Shown: positions 24,335-33,560 of the stretch, piece after piece
How the letters are laid out: each line of letters begins with the position of its first letter
Numbering within the stretch: position 1 is the first letter of the stretch
Origin: Flavobacteriaceae bacterium
Lineage (GTDB): Bacteria; Bacteroidota; Bacteroidia; Flavobacteriales; Flavobacteriaceae
DNA length: 35,565 nucleotides
Reading direction: 5' to 3'
NCBI GenBank assembly: GCA_013215095.1
Contig: JABSPM010000025.1
Coordinates: forward strand, 1-35,565
Notes under the pieces: model-generated
Databases searched by the model: none
Seen by the model: only the letters and a program-made list of their open reading frames with translations
Told to the model about the DNA's origin: nothing
Made by a program: the position numbers and the translations under genes

Positions 24335-25759
24335 ATGCAGTCATCCGAATTTTATACATTAATAAAAGGACGCTTTCCTTTTGAACCAACATTAAAACAA
24401 GATATTGTTTTACAGCAACTTTCTAATTTTATTTTTGATATAAATACGAGCGGTCTATATGTTTTGAAAGGCTTTGCGGGGACCGGTAAGACCACCATAA
24501 TCGGGACTATAGTTTCTAATTTATGGAGGGCAAAAAAGAGTGCCGTACTTATGGCACCTACAGGTCGTGCCGCCAAGGTTATCTCAAATTATTCTAATAA
24601 AGAGGCATTTACAATTCATAAAAAGATCTATACACCAAGACAGTCAAAAAATGGGAAGATAGATTTTGTTTTAGATATTAATAAGCATAAAAAAACAATA
24701 TTTATTGTCGATGAGGCTTCAATGATTTCTGATATTCCCAGTCAATCTAAATATTTTGGTAGTGGTTGTTTGTTGGATGATTTGATTCAGTACGTTTACT
24801 CGGGACATCAATGTAAGTTGTTATTAATTGGAGATACGGCACAATTACCACCAGTAAAATTAGACGTGAGTCCAGCACTTAATGAAAGAACACTCGAACT
24901 CAACTATGATAAGGATGTTATGAGGATGGAATTGGATGAGGTTGTGCGTCAAGGTCAAGATTCTGGGATACTTTATAATGCCACGTTGTTGAGAGAAGCT
25001 TTAGCATTATCCTTTTATGATAGTTTTAAGTTTAATCTCAAAGGTTTTTCGGATATCATTCGACTTATAGATGGTCATGAAATTATGGATGCCATCAATG
25101 ATGCCTATAGTAATTTGGGGAATGAGGATACTGCTATAATCGTACGTTCTAATAAACGCGCTAATCTATACAATCAGCAAATAAGGTCGCGTATTTTATT
25201 TAATGAACACGAACTTACGGCGGGTGATTTCTTAATGATAGTAAAAAATAATTACTTTTGGTTAAAACCAACTAGCGAAGCCGGTTTTATTGCTAATGGT
25301 GATATTATTGAAATTTTGGAAGTATTCAGTATAAAGACTCTTTATGGTTTTAGATTTGCCGAAGTAAAAATTAGGATGGTAGATTACCCAAAGATGCGAC
25401 CTTTTGAAACCGTTTTAATGCTAGATACGATTGCTCTTGAAGCGCCAGCCTTGTCTTATGAAGAATCGAATAAACTTTACCAAGAAGTTCTTAAAGATTA
25501 CGAAGATGAACCTAAGCCTTATCGCAAATTTTTAAAGGTTAAACAAAACAAGTACCTCAATGCTTTACAGGTGAAATTTTCCTATGCGATTACATGTCAT
25601 AAATCTCAAGGAGGCCAATGGAGGACTGTTTTTGTAGAACAACCTTATTTGCCTAATGGTATTGATAAGGACTATTTAAGGTGGTTGTATACTGCGGTAA
25701 CAAGAGCAAAAGAAACATTGTATCTTATTGGTTTTAAATCCGATGCTTTTGAGCAATAG
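24335..25759 (+). CDS. RecD-like superfamily 1 DNA helicase
   Basis: The product of 474 residues carries Walker A YVLKGFAGTGKTTIIG near residues 42-57 and motif II FIVDEASMIS near 126-136. Motif III is LLIGDTAQLPPVKL. The C-terminal UvrD_C_2-type motifs are AITCHKSQGGQWRTVFVEQP and RWLYTAVTRAKETLYLIGF. It resembles the helicase part of exonuclease V alpha/RecD2, but no N-terminal extension is present. The likely role is 5'-3' unwinding in DNA repair. It is followed after 28 bases by the DUF4126 gene. Confidence 0.92.
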   Translation: MQSSEFYTLIKGRFPFEPTLKQDIVLQQLSNFIFDINTSGLYVLKGFAGTGKTTIIGTIVSNLWRAKKSAVLMAPTGRAAKVISNYSNKEAFTIHKKIYTPRQSKNGKIDFVLDINKHKKTIFIVDEASMISDIPSQSKYFGSGCLLDDLIQYVYSGHQCKLLLIGDTAQLPPVKLDVSPALNERTLELNYDKDVMRMELDEVVRQGQDSGILYNATLLREALALSFYDSFKFNLKGFSDIIRLIDGHEIMDAINDAYSNLGNEDTAIIVRSNKRANLYNQQIRSRILFNEHELTAGDFLMIVKNNYFWLKPTSEAGFIANGDIIEILEVFSIKTLYGFRFAEVKIRMVDYPKMRPFETVLMLDTIALEAPALSYEESNKLYQEVLKDYEDEPKPYRKFLKVKQNKYLNALQVKFSYAITCHKSQGGQWRTVFVEQPYLPNGIDKDYLRWLYTAVTRAKETLYLIGFKSDAFEQ

Positions 25760-25787
25760 AATTTGATTAAGATTTAATTATATTAAT

Positions 25788-26348
25788 ATGACATCAGACA
25801 CGATAATTAGTGTTTTTTTAGGAATAGGATTAGCGGCTTCTGTTGGTTTTAGAGTTTTTTTACCTTTATTTGCTTTAAGTTTAGTTTCCTATTTTGATAT
25901 ATGGGAGCTTAATGAAAACTTTCAATGGATAGGCGGTTCGTTAGCATTATTAACACTTGGTGTAGCTACTATTGTTGAGGTTTTAGCCTATTATATGCCT
26001 TATGTAGATAATGTGTTAGACACCATTGCTGTGCCTCTTGCAGCAGTAGCAGGAACAGCAGTTATGGTTTTAGTAATTATAGATTTAAACCCTTTAATTA
26101 CATGGGCTTTGGCAATTATAGCAGGAGGAGGAACCGCAGCGACCGTTTCGGGAAGTTCTAGTGCAACACGTTTAACATCAACAGCTTCTACTGCCGGATT
26201 TGCAAATCCTGTAATTTCTACTTTAGAAACTGTAGCAGCATTGATTATGACTATAGTTTCGCTGTTGTTGCCTGTACTTGGTTTTATTTGCGTTTTGGTG
26301 ATAATGTATATAATTTTTAAAGTTTTTAAAAAGATTAGACCACGTTAA
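25788..26348 (+). CDS. DUF4126 membrane protein
   Basis: The product of 186 residues has four to five membrane spans (for example residues 5-25, 45-65, 80-105 and 155-180) with the glycine-rich VAGTAVMVLVIIDLNPLIT and IAGGGTAATVSGSSSATRLT segments typical of DUF4126. The function is unknown. It is downstream of the helicase gene and may share its transcript. Confidence 0.85.
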   Translation: MTSDTIISVFLGIGLAASVGFRVFLPLFALSLVSYFDIWELNENFQWIGGSLALLTLGVATIVEVLAYYMPYVDNVLDTIAVPLAAVAGTAVMVLVIIDLNPLITWALAIIAGGGTAATVSGSSSATRLTSTASTAGFANPVISTLETVAALIMTIVSLLLPVLGFICVLVIMYIIFKVFKKIRPR

Positions 26349-26401
26349 AGCAGATTCTAACAAAAATCTGTATTTTTGATTACCATAATTTTTTATATTA
26401 A

Positions 26402-27130
26402 ATGAAAATAATCTCAATGATTCCTGCGCGATATAGCGCGTCTCGGTTCCCAGGAAAACTAATGCAAAATTTAGCGGGTAAATCCGTTATTTTGCAAACC
26501 TACGAAGCGACCGTAGCAACGGGCTTGTTTAGCGATGTTTATGTCGTCACGGATAGTGATATTATATATCATGAAATTACATCTCATGGAGGAAAAGCCA
26601 TAAGAAGTAAAAAAGAGCACGAATCTGGTAGTGATCGTATTGCAGAAGCTGCACTAGATCTAGATTGCGATATTATTGTTAATGTGCAAGGGGATGAGCC
26701 ATTTACAGAGCGCACAAGCTTAGAAAAAGTTATTGATGTCTTTAAAACCGATGTAAATAAGGAAATTGATTTAGCATCATTGATGGTTCAAATTAAGGAC
26801 TGGGATGAAATCAAGAACCCAAATACAGTTAAGGTAATTGTGGATCAACGCGATTTTGCATTGTATTTTTCCAGAAGTCCAATCCCTTATCCGAGAGATA
26901 AAAATACAGGTGCAAAATATTTTAAACATAAAGGTATTTATGCTTTTAGAAAGGAAGCGCTTATAACATTTAGCGAATTGCCAATGCAGTTTATAGAAGC
27001 TGCAGAAAAAATTGAGTGTATTCGCTATCTAGAATATGGAAAGAAAATTAAAATGGTAGAAACTGCCGTTGAGGGTGTAGAAATTGACACACCAGAAGAT
27101 TTGGAGCGTGCAAAGAAATTATGGAAATAG
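26402..27130 (+). CDS. kdsB: 3-deoxy-manno-octulosonate cytidylyltransferase
   Basis: The product of 242 residues begins with [19 protein letters not shown] (after a lysine), the nucleotide-binding loop of KdsB. It also contains [19 protein letters not shown] and the [10 protein letters not shown] segment. It activates Kdo, or 8-amino-Kdo, as the CMP-sugar for lipopolysaccharide core assembly. A TAnnTTTG box (TATTTTTG, 26371-26378) lies upstream, and the 3' end overlaps the HAD gene by ten bases. The chain kdsB-HAD-kdnB follows. Confidence 0.95.
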   Translation: MKIISMIPARYSASRFPGKLMQNLAGKSVILQTYEATVATGLFSDVYVVTDSDIIYHEITSHGGKAIRSKKEHESGSDRIAEAALDLDCDIIVNVQGDEPFTERTSLEKVIDVFKTDVNKEIDLASLMVQIKDWDEIKNPNTVKVIVDQRDFALYFSRSPIPYPRDKNTGAKYFKHKGIYAFRKEALITFSELPMQFIEAAEKIECIRYLEYGKKIKMVETAVEGVEIDTPEDLERAKKLWK

Positions 27131-27822
27131 ACTATAAAGACATAAAAGTAATTGGCTTTGACGCTGATGATACGCTTTGGGTAAATGAAACTTACTTTAG
27201 AGACGCAGAATCGGAATTTGCCCAGCTTTTAGGGGCTTATGAAACTATAAATACCGTAGATCAATTATTGTTTAAAAAAGAAATAGAGAATCTACAATTG
27301 TACGGTTATGGTGTTAAAGGTTTTGTATTGTCTATGATAGAATCTGCTATAGAAATTTCTAATGGCGCTATTTCTATTCATGCAGTTGAAAAGATTTTGA
27401 ATATAGGAAAGCAAATGATTAACAAGCCTGTAGAAGTCCTAGATGGTGTTGAAGATGTGTTGAAGATATTGTCAGAAAAATATAAATTAATATTAGCAAC
27501 AAAAGGAGATTTGTTAGATCAAGAACGAAAAATAGAGCAATCGGGTTTGGCAAAGTATTTTAAGTATATAGAGGTTTTGAGTGATAAAAAGGAAGCTAAT
27601 TATAGCCAATTATTGCAGCATTTGGATGTTAGTCCAGAGCAGTTTTTAATGGTTGGAAATTCCTTGCGTTCGGACATACTCCCACTAGTTAATATAAAGG
27701 CAAATGCGATTCATATACCCTTTCATACAACTTGGATGCATGAATACGTAAATGAAGCAGATGTAAAAGGAAAATCATATAAAACAGTTCGTAATATAAA
27801 GGAGCTTACTGAGTTATTATAA
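27121..27822 (+). CDS. HAD-family hydrolase
   Basis: The product of 233 residues has HAD motif [12 protein letters not shown] (nucleophile and acid-base aspartates near residues 13 and 15), motif [10 protein letters not shown], a motif III lysine ([14 protein letters not shown]) and motif [15 protein letters not shown] helical cap lies between motifs I and II. It is a phosphatase of the family that includes YjjG and similar nucleotidases and sugar phosphatases. It overlaps kdsB by ten bases, hinting at a role in the same sugar pathway, but the substrate cannot be seen. Confidence 0.88.
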   Translation: MEIDYKDIKVIGFDADDTLWVNETYFRDAESEFAQLLGAYETINTVDQLLFKKEIENLQLYGYGVKGFVLSMIESAIEISNGAISIHAVEKILNIGKQMINKPVEVLDGVEDVLKILSEKYKLILATKGDLLDQERKIEQSGLAKYFKYIEVLSDKKEANYSQLLQHLDVSPEQFLMVGNSLRSDILPLVNIKANAIHIPFHTTWMHEYVNEADVKGKSYKTVRNIKELTELL

Positions 27823-27830
27823 GTATATAG

Positions 27831-27883
27831 CGAATCAATGAATCAATGAGTTAATGAATTAATGAGAGAATGAATTAATGAGG
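27831..27883 (+). repeat. low-complexity near-tandem AATGA repeat
   Basis: Units such as AATGAATTAATGAG and variants repeat about six times in the spacer between the HAD gene and the dehydrogenase. Such strings are common in flavobacterial spacers and may vary in copy number. Confidence 0.7.
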
Positions 27884-27982
27884 TAAGGTGTTCATGATGT
27901 TATTATGATCAGTTAGAGAATATTTAAATAAAAACAATAAAAACAAGACTATATAGTAGTACTTGTAAAAGAAAAAAAGCTA

Positions 27983-29065
27983 ATGAAATTTAAGAACTTT
28001 CCAATGGTACCAAGGATTGTATTTGGTAGAGGTAGTTTTAATCAACTAGATGAAATTATTTCACCAAAGCGAAAAAATACTAAGGCGCCATTTATTTTTC
28101 TTGTAGATGATGTCTTTAAAGGGAATTCTTGGTTGATGTCAAGGATTACTTTAGCATACAGTGATAAAATTTATTATATATCAACATTAGAGGAGCCAAA
28201 AACCTCTGATATAGATAAGCTTGTCGAAGAAATTATCTTATCCTTTGCAGAACAACCCTCAGGAATTATAGGTATTGGTGGTGGGTCTGTCCTAGATATG
28301 GCAAAAGCGGTCTCTATAATGCTCACTAATAAAGGGAGCTCTGCGGAATATCAAGGTTGGGATTTAGTGAAAAATCCTGCTATATATCACGTAGGTGTTC
28401 CGACAATCTCAGGAACAGGTGCCGAGGTTTCGAGAACGGCTATTTTAACAGGCCCAGAGCGTAAACTCGGAATCAATAGTGATTTTACACCATTTGATCA
28501 AGTCATTTTAGATCCTGAATTAACCAAAGATGTTCCTAAAAACCAATGGTTTTATACTGGGATGGATTGTTATGTGCATTGTATTGAATCGTTAAAAGGA
28601 ACCTATTTGAATGCCTTTAGCGAAAGCTATGGCGAAAAAGCACTTAGCTTATGTGAAGAGTTGTTTTTGGGAGATGATCTTACCGAAGAAGAAGCGCAAG
28701 ATAAGATGATGATGGCATCATGGCATGGAGGTATGAGTATTGCTTATTCTCAAGTAGGGGTTGCGCATGCCATGAGTTATGGTTTAAGCTATCTTTTAGG
28801 TATCAAGCATGGTGTTGGGAATTGTATTGTTTTTGAGCATATTGATGCGTATTATCCAGAGGGCGTTGCTGTATATAAAAAGATGAGAGATAAGCATCAA
28901 ATTAAAATCCCTAAAAATGTTTGTGCCAACCTATCGGATGAACAATTTAATACGATGATTGATGTTGCTTTAAGTTTAGAGCCATTATGGGAAAATGCGA
29001 TAGGTAAAGACTGGAAAAACACTATTACTAGAGACGTTTTAAGAGCGCTTTATGAAAAAATGTAG
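27983..29065 (+). CDS. kdnB: iron-containing alcohol dehydrogenase, KdnB-like Kdo 8-oxidase
   Basis: The 360-residue product belongs to the Fe-ADH family: glycine-rich GIIGIGGGSVLDMAKA near residues 95-110, TISGTGAEVSRTAILT, and metal ligands in GMDCYVHCIESL, VGVAHAMSYG and GIKHGVGNCIV. The sequence reads like the KdnB group described from Shewanella, which oxidises the C8 hydroxyl of Kdo before transamination by KdnA to give 8-amino-Kdo. A kdsB gene lies two genes upstream, which supports that assignment; the aminotransferase is not in this window. The alternative is a different NAD(P)-dependent alcohol oxidation. Confidence 0.83.
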   Translation: MKFKNFPMVPRIVFGRGSFNQLDEIISPKRKNTKAPFIFLVDDVFKGNSWLMSRITLAYSDKIYYISTLEEPKTSDIDKLVEEIILSFAEQPSGIIGIGGGSVLDMAKAVSIMLTNKGSSAEYQGWDLVKNPAIYHVGVPTISGTGAEVSRTAILTGPERKLGINSDFTPFDQVILDPELTKDVPKNQWFYTGMDCYVHCIESLKGTYLNAFSESYGEKALSLCEELFLGDDLTEEEAQDKMMMASWHGGMSIAYSQVGVAHAMSYGLSYLLGIKHGVGNCIVFEHIDAYYPEGVAVYKKMRDKHQIKIPKNVCANLSDEQFNTMIDVALSLEPLWENAIGKDWKNTITRDVLRALYEKM

Positions 29066-29068
29066 GCT

Positions 29069-29611
29069 ATGCGTTGGTTGACCAAGTTTATTTATTATAA
29101 AGTTTTGGGTTGGAAAGTTACTGGATTTTCCGATTTTGACAGTGTAAAAAAAGCAGTCTTAATTGCAGTACCGCATACCAGTTGGCATGATTTTTATATC
29201 GGTGTTTTGTTGCGCTCAGTCATTGATATAGAAACCAATTATATTGGTAAAAAAGGGCTATTCAAATTTCCATACGGTTGGTTTTTTAAGGCTTTAGGAG
29301 GCGCACCAGTAGAACGACGTAGAAATGAAAATCAAGTGGATGCAATTGCACGATTGTTTCAAGAAAAACAAGTGTTCAGAATGACTATGGCTCCTGAAGG
29401 AACACGAAAAAAAGTAGAAGAATGGCGTACAGGGTTTTATTATATATCAAAAGCAGCTAATGTGCCAATTATTATGTTTACCTTAGATTTTGAAAACAAG
29501 CGCAATCATTTCTCAGAACCCTTTTATCCAACTACAGACAAGGAAGCAGATTTTAAATTTATGAAAGCATTTTATAAAGGTATTAAAGGTAAAGTGCCAG
29601 AATATTCATAG
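29069..29611 (+). CDS. lysophospholipid acyltransferase-family protein
   Basis: The product of 180 residues carries PlsC motif I in the form PHTSWHDF, an HxxxxD catalytic pair, and motif III APEGTRKK. The N-terminus has an aromatic WLTKFIYYKVLGWKV segment suitable for membrane association. It probably transfers acyl chains onto lysophosphatidic acid or a related lipid. It begins three bases after the kdnB-like stop, so it is likely co-transcribed with it. Confidence 0.88.
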   Translation: MRWLTKFIYYKVLGWKVTGFSDFDSVKKAVLIAVPHTSWHDFYIGVLLRSVIDIETNYIGKKGLFKFPYGWFFKALGGAPVERRRNENQVDAIARLFQEKQVFRMTMAPEGTRKKVEEWRTGFYYISKAANVPIIMFTLDFENKRNHFSEPFYPTTDKEADFKFMKAFYKGIKGKVPEYS

Positions 29612-29920
29612 AAATATGGCATAAAATTTGCTCATAAATTGATAAGGTGATTTAATCTAAGAATGAAACATAAATTAAACATATTGTAATATGTCACTAA
29701 AAAGAAACATGATTAGATCAAAATACTAAAAATACGCCACTTCAAGGTAGCAATGAAGTGGTTTTTTATATATAGTAACTGATGTAGGGTAATTTTTTTC
29801 TTTCAAATAATCTTTTTTTCCTCCATTGGTTTCAAAAGCTGTACTCGAGTACCACAAAACAAATGCATCGCAATACCCATAAGTTAAACTCATACCAAGA
29901 GCAAGCAGGGCGTAGGTTTT
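29612..29920. other. spacer at the core/accessory boundary
   Basis: This gap between the acyltransferase gene and the first attC-like site holds the terminator at 29736-29766. An open minus-strand frame of 66 codons (29726-29926) runs through that terminator and has no recognisable domain, so I do not call it a gene. Nothing else is evident. Confidence 0.5.
29736..29766 (+). terminator. terminator after the kdsB-acyltransferase gene group
   Basis: CCACTTCA (29736-29743) pairs with TGAAGTGG (29753-29760), followed by TTTTTT to 29766. It lies about 125 bases after the acyltransferase gene. Confidence 0.85.
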
Positions 29921-29973
29921 AGTCAACAGGATGTTCAGATTTTGGGCTTCGGGAATCCGAACACTAGTTATTG
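29921..29973 (-). repeat. attC-like palindrome 3' of the formyltransferase gene
   Basis: On the plus strand the order is AGTCAAC, a five-base spacer, GTTCAGATT, a twelve-base loop, AATCCGAAC, a four-base spacer, then GTTATTG. The inner arms pair with a single mismatch. Outer ends of the form ...AAC and GTT..., with short spacers, are the R and L layout of integron attC sites. The GTTRRRY consensus is only approximate. The site lies directly at the 3' end of the minus-strand formyltransferase gene. Confidence 0.45.
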
Positions 29974-29978
29974 GATTT

Positions 29979-30632
29979 TTATTCTTCTTTCCAGTAAAAT
30001 TTCTTCCCTTTTATTTCAGTATATGCCCAAGGTCTATCATATGTTGTAGATTTAATTCGTCTTTCAATTTCTTCAATTTCCATATCTTGTTCAATTACAC
30101 ATAAAGCATCTAATTCTTTTCTTGTATATGGTTTTCTCTTCCAATTTTCATTTGCCAAGGGAAGTTCTTCATTATTCGATATTTTTTCAACTATTGAATA
30201 AAACGATGAGAGAATTTGAGTGTAACATTTTTGAGTAATAGAATAAACGGTGTCATTTTGTAGTATAGAAAAATGTTTCACTTCAATTATTTTTCCAGTA
30301 TCAACTTTTTTCGCCATATAGTGACAAGTTATTCCAAATTCTTTCTCATTATTGTAAATAGCAAAATTTGTACATCCAATCCCGGGATACTCCGGTGGTC
30401 CAGGATGCCAATTTATTGCACCTTTTGTTGCTCTTTCAAGCAATGAATTAGGAATAATCCAAGGTGATAAATATGAGAATATATAATCTCCTTTCCACAA
30501 ACTAATATCTTCGGGAAATCTTTCTTTTCGCTCTCCAAAAATAATTATTGTTTCAGGATAAATCTGCTTTAAATAATTTGCTGCAATTTTTGCATTTTCA
30601 TCGCCTTTTTTTGCAAAAAATAATATTTTCAT
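29979..30632 (-). CDS. N-formyltransferase, methionyl-tRNA formyltransferase-like fold
   Basis: The 217-residue product has the formyltransferase signature INWHPGPPEYPGIGCTNFAI, with the catalytic asparagine and histidine near residues 72-75. A conserved aspartate lies in MAKKVDTGKIIEVKHF near 110. It lacks the C-terminal tRNA-binding OB domain of Fmt, so a small-molecule acceptor such as an amino sugar is more likely. The donor should be 10-formyl-tetrahydrofolate. The upstream gene ends five bases before its start on the same strand, so they form a two-gene unit. The next element downstream is an attC-like palindrome, suggesting a mobile cassette. It may modify surface polysaccharide, which is inference. 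Confidence 0.83.
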   Translation of the reverse strand: MKILFFAKKGDENAKIAANYLKQIYPETIIIFGERKERFPEDISLWKGDYIFSYLSPWIIPNSLLERATKGAINWHPGPPEYPGIGCTNFAIYNNEKEFGITCHYMAKKVDTGKIIEVKHFSILQNDTVYSITQKCYTQILSSFYSIVEKISNNEELPLANENWKRKPYTRKELDALCVIEQDMEIEEIERRIKSTTYDRPWAYTEIKGKKFYWKEE

Positions 30633-30637
30633 ACCAA

Positions 30638-31012
30638 CTAATTCTTTTTAATTTTGATAAATTCTTCTTTTAATCTTTTTTCTGCTTCCTTTGGAAACCT
30701 ATATTCATTTTCAAAGATAAATACATCGTAAAGTTGTGGGTCTCTTTTTTGTTTCAAATCATTCCATTTTACAACCCAAATATCATAATGGCTTATTAAA
30801 TCCATTGCATCATTTCTTAGAGTTTCTTCCAATATATAAGCATTTTCTAAAAGCAAGTCTCTTATCTTAAGATTGCATTCTTTTAAGATTCTTGCGTGTA
30901 AGTATATTTTTTTTTCTTTTATATAATTATTATAAGCAATTCTCGACCTTTCGAAGTTTATATATACTTTACCTAAAATATTAATTTTTCTACTTTTTAT
31001 ATCGTCTATCAT
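30638..31012 (-). CDS. hypothetical protein in a two-gene cassette
   Basis: The product of 124 residues is helical and charged with no signal or membrane segment. It contains RILKECNLKIRDLLLENAYI and ends YRFPKEAEKRLKEEFIKIKK. I do not recognise a family. It is followed after five bases by the formyltransferase gene, so it probably acts with it, perhaps as a partner or substrate-linked protein. Upstream (plus-strand side) lies an attC-like element interrupted by a group II intron. Confidence 0.55.
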   Translation of the reverse strand: MIDDIKSRKINILGKVYINFERSRIAYNNYIKEKKIYLHARILKECNLKIRDLLLENAYILEETLRNDAMDLISHYDIWVVKWNDLKQKRDPQLYDVFIFENEYRFPKEAEKRLKEEFIKIKKN

Positions 31013-31028
31013 TTCTATTTTTTATGCA

Positions 31029-31118
31029 CTACAACGTTCTGTGTATGGACAGTAGGACTAATTCGAAGCACTTCATTTTCAATTTAATTCTAATTGTCCT
31101 ATTGGCTATACACCTTGT
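31029..31118. repeat. attC-like palindrome, one half-site split by an intron
   Basis: On the plus strand the order is CTACAAC (31029-31035), then GTTCT and GTGTAT, an imperfect arm GGACAGTAGGACTAATT, its partner AATTGTCCTATTGGCTATACAC, then CTTGT at 31114-31118. The group II intron starts at 31119, and the sequence resumes at 31879 with TAAATTC. Joining across the intron gives GTTAAAT, which fits the GTTRRRY rule. The stems are imperfect, so the call is an attC-like element and not a proven site. Confidence 0.5.
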
Positions 31119-31878
31119 GTGTGCCTTGAACGGTAAATATAGTTCTTTTTAGAATAATATTCCATAGGGTTTAAGTCCCGAGCAAGAGGGCGTAACATCC
31201 CTAAGTGAAGCAAGTGGCAAGGTGGTTTAGGGTGACCTATGCATTGAAATAAGCCATATTGAGTGATTGGTTCCTACGTACAGGAACTGGATATGAGGCT
31301 ATAAGGCTATAAGGTTGGATGAGTAAGCACATCTTGATGACGTCCAAAATGCTCTTATAAGGAATAAACTATCAACTCGTGGTTAAACAAGGAAATTGGA
31401 AAGTATTTAATTCAAAACTAAAATATCTAACCAAGAAGACAATACCACTGAGTTTTGACCAGCGAATGCAACGAATAAATAGGTTGATATGAGATTGGAT
31501 AAATTACTTTAAACTAGCATCCATTAACTGAAAACTCAAAAAGTTGGAAGAATGGCTAAGGAATCGTTTACGCTATTGCATATGGCACCATTGAAAGAAA
31601 CCTGAACGCAAACGTAAAAACGTGATACGTTTAGGAGTTGAAGAAGGTACAGCCTATACTTGGAGTCGAACAAAAATGGGAGGATGGGCAGTTGCTCAAA
31701 GTCCAATTCTAAAAACAGCAATACGTATAAAACGATTAAAAATGAGGGGTTTTATAAGTTTAGTCGAATATTATAATTCGTAAGTATCATTACTGAATCG
31801 CCAAGTACGAGACCCGAACGCTTGGTGGTGTGAGAGGCGCACTCCGCTGCTATTTAGTAGCGGAGCCGTCTACTCGAT
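31119..31878 (+). mobile_element. degenerate group II intron with broken maturase gene
   Basis: The 5' end reads GTGTGCC, fitting the group II start GTGYG. A long stretch of conserved domain I-type sequence follows (GGGTTTAAGTCCCGAGCAAG, AGGGCGTAACATCCCTAAG). The 3' end has domain V/VI features (TACGAGACCCGAACGCTTGG, GTGTGAGAGGCGCAC), a CTCCGCT/AGCGGAG-type hairpin, and ends TACTCGAT. The interior retains only the C-terminal part of the intron-encoded protein. A 598-base second copy lies at 33561-34158. The intron is on the plus strand, against the direction of the neighbouring genes. It is probably no longer mobile on its own. Confidence 0.85.
31389..31783 (+). pseudogene. C-terminal maturase remnant of the group II intron protein
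   Basis: Open and near-open segments read KLKYLTKKTIPLSFDQRMQR, WINYFKLASIN, LKKLEEWLRNRLRYCIWHH, GTAYTWSRTKMGGWAVAQSP and a final LKMRGFISLVEYYNS, the pattern of group II intron maturase (GIIM) tails. Three in-frame TGA codons interrupt it; at least one stands where tryptophan is expected. The reverse transcriptase part is missing and there is no HNH endonuclease tail. The remnant is not functional. Confidence 0.85.
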
Positions 31879-31883
31879 TAAAT

Positions 31884-33365
31884 TCAGTTTGATTCATCTA
31901 CATTATCAAGCAATTCGTTCAATATTTTAATGGTGGCTGGATCAGATGGTCTTGTCATATTAGCATTGATAATTTTACCTTCTGGATCAATAAGTATAAA
32001 CCTGGGAACAGATGATACAAGAAATGCTTTCATAAACTCAGATTGATCCATAGCGTAGGAAAGAAGATTAATCCCTTTAGGATCTTTTTTCAGAACGTAG
32101 TCTCTCCATAGTTGGGCGTGTTCCTTGAAGTCAACTGAAATACTTACGAAAGAGATATTCTTATTCACAAGCTGATTCCTTAGATTAAAAAAAAAGGGTG
32201 CTTCCTTCTTGCAGGGACCACACCAAGTAGCCCAAATGTCAATATAAACATAATCACCTTTAAAGTCGGATAATTTAGTTAGCTCTCCGTTGAAATTTTC
32301 ATACTCAAATGTTGGTGAAGGATTGCCAGGATTTAATGCTTTTATTTTATCATAAATGCTAGTTGCTTTTTCTTTAAAAGTACTATCAATTGAAAGACGC
32401 ATTAATCCATTATAGAGTAGCTCAGAGTGTTTATTGGAAATGTTTAGATCAGATATTAAGAGGTGGGCTAAATCGTTTTTAATAATATTGCTCTTAAGAG
32501 TATTTAGGTATCTAATTGATTTTTCAGCTATTAGAGATTTATCCCAAGAATGCTCATTTTCATCTTTAACATATTCGGATTCTTTTTGAACCATGAATAA
32601 GAATTTTAATAATTCATGGTACCCCCAAGATTTGACATAATAGAGTGAATTGTCCAAGTCAATTGAATTCATTTGAGCTATGAAACCTTCTCCTTTCTTT
32701 GTTAATCTACCTAGCGAATCTTTAAGTATTCCATCATTTGGGCAGTAATATAGATATTCGGCTTTAATAGACAGATATTCGAAATAAATAAATAACTTCT
32801 GTTGCCTAAACAATGTATCTTCAATTGTTGATTCAAATCTTTCAAGTAATTTCAATTTATTGGTTTTTTCTTCTTCCAATCTATTAAGGATTATTTCTTG
32901 GGGCTGAAGCCCCAGTTGTTTCCACATGCCAATATCCTTTCTTGTGTTGTTTATAATCACTTGTTTTTTAGATAGATATTCGTTTAGGGTAGAACATGAA
33001 TTACTAAACTCTGATAGTCGTACTTGGCTTGAACTGTCCATTTCTATATGAAAAGAATTAATCTCTCCCTTTTTTAAGTAGACTTCATTTCTGTCCAACC
33101 CACCATCTATTTGAATCATATAATAACCGTCTGAATTCAAATCGATACTTTCATTAAATGAAGAGTCATTAATAGCGACTTCAATTACATTGTCGTTATT
33201 GTCAGTTATTGTAAATGTTGCAGTTTGTAAACCAGAAAAGCTCCCTTTTATCGTAGTCTGTGTATTTAAAGTATCAACTTTCGGTTTTTTTGAGTCAGGA
33301 ATATTACAGCCAAGAACCAGAATACTGATGAAAACGGATACTTTTAAAAATTTCATATTTCGCAC
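31884..33365 (-). CDS. TlpA-like thioredoxin-domain lipoprotein
   Basis: The product of 493 residues has a lipoprotein signal (KVSVFISILVLGC, lipidated cysteine near residue 20). A DUF4369-like N-domain and a long helical middle follow. From about residue 345 (SPTFEYENFNGELTKLSDFK) a TlpA/AhpC-TSA domain carries the redox motif WATWCGPCKKEAPFFF. It should reduce or oxidise disulfides or cytochromes on the periplasmic side of the membrane. It ends five bases from the 3' end of the first group II intron and may be a cassette with the attC-like element downstream. Its start is followed by a second methionine a few codons in, which is an equally good initiation site. Confidence 0.86.
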   Translation of the reverse strand: MRNMKFLKVSVFISILVLGCNIPDSKKPKVDTLNTQTTIKGSFSGLQTATFTITDNNDNVIEVAINDSSFNESIDLNSDGYYMIQIDGGLDRNEVYLKKGEINSFHIEMDSSSQVRLSEFSNSCSTLNEYLSKKQVIINNTRKDIGMWKQLGLQPQEIILNRLEEEKTNKLKLLERFESTIEDTLFRQQKLFIYFEYLSIKAEYLYYCPNDGILKDSLGRLTKKGEGFIAQMNSIDLDNSLYYVKSWGYHELLKFLFMVQKESEYVKDENEHSWDKSLIAEKSIRYLNTLKSNIIKNDLAHLLISDLNISNKHSELLYNGLMRLSIDSTFKEKATSIYDKIKALNPGNPSPTFEYENFNGELTKLSDFKGDYVYIDIWATWCGPCKKEAPFFFNLRNQLVNKNISFVSISVDFKEHAQLWRDYVLKKDPKGINLLSYAMDQSEFMKAFLVSSVPRFILIDPEGKIINANMTRPSDPATIKILNELLDNVDESN

Positions 33366-33560
33366 TTTAATTGTATTTAATGTTTAGTGTAAGAAACGTA
33401 GGGCAGGTAATAAGCGATACGTTTCGGATTGATACTAACCCAAATATAATATTTTACTTTTATCTTCCTCTTAAATGCCAAATTTTATATTTAGCGGATT
33501 CAATTCATAAACACATACCTTTAGGTTTAGTACAAACACCCTATGTTTTTTATACCATGT

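Noticed and set aside
29726-29926. Minus-strand frame of 66 codons before the formyltransferase array.
   Set aside because: Its last part is the terminator read in reverse, and the remainder matches no family I know.
33393-33425. Perfect inverted repeat GAAACGTA/TACGTTTC as a fourth attC-like site.
   Set aside because: It lacks the outer ...AAC and GTT... ends at proper spacing, so it is only a palindrome upstream of the lipoprotein gene.
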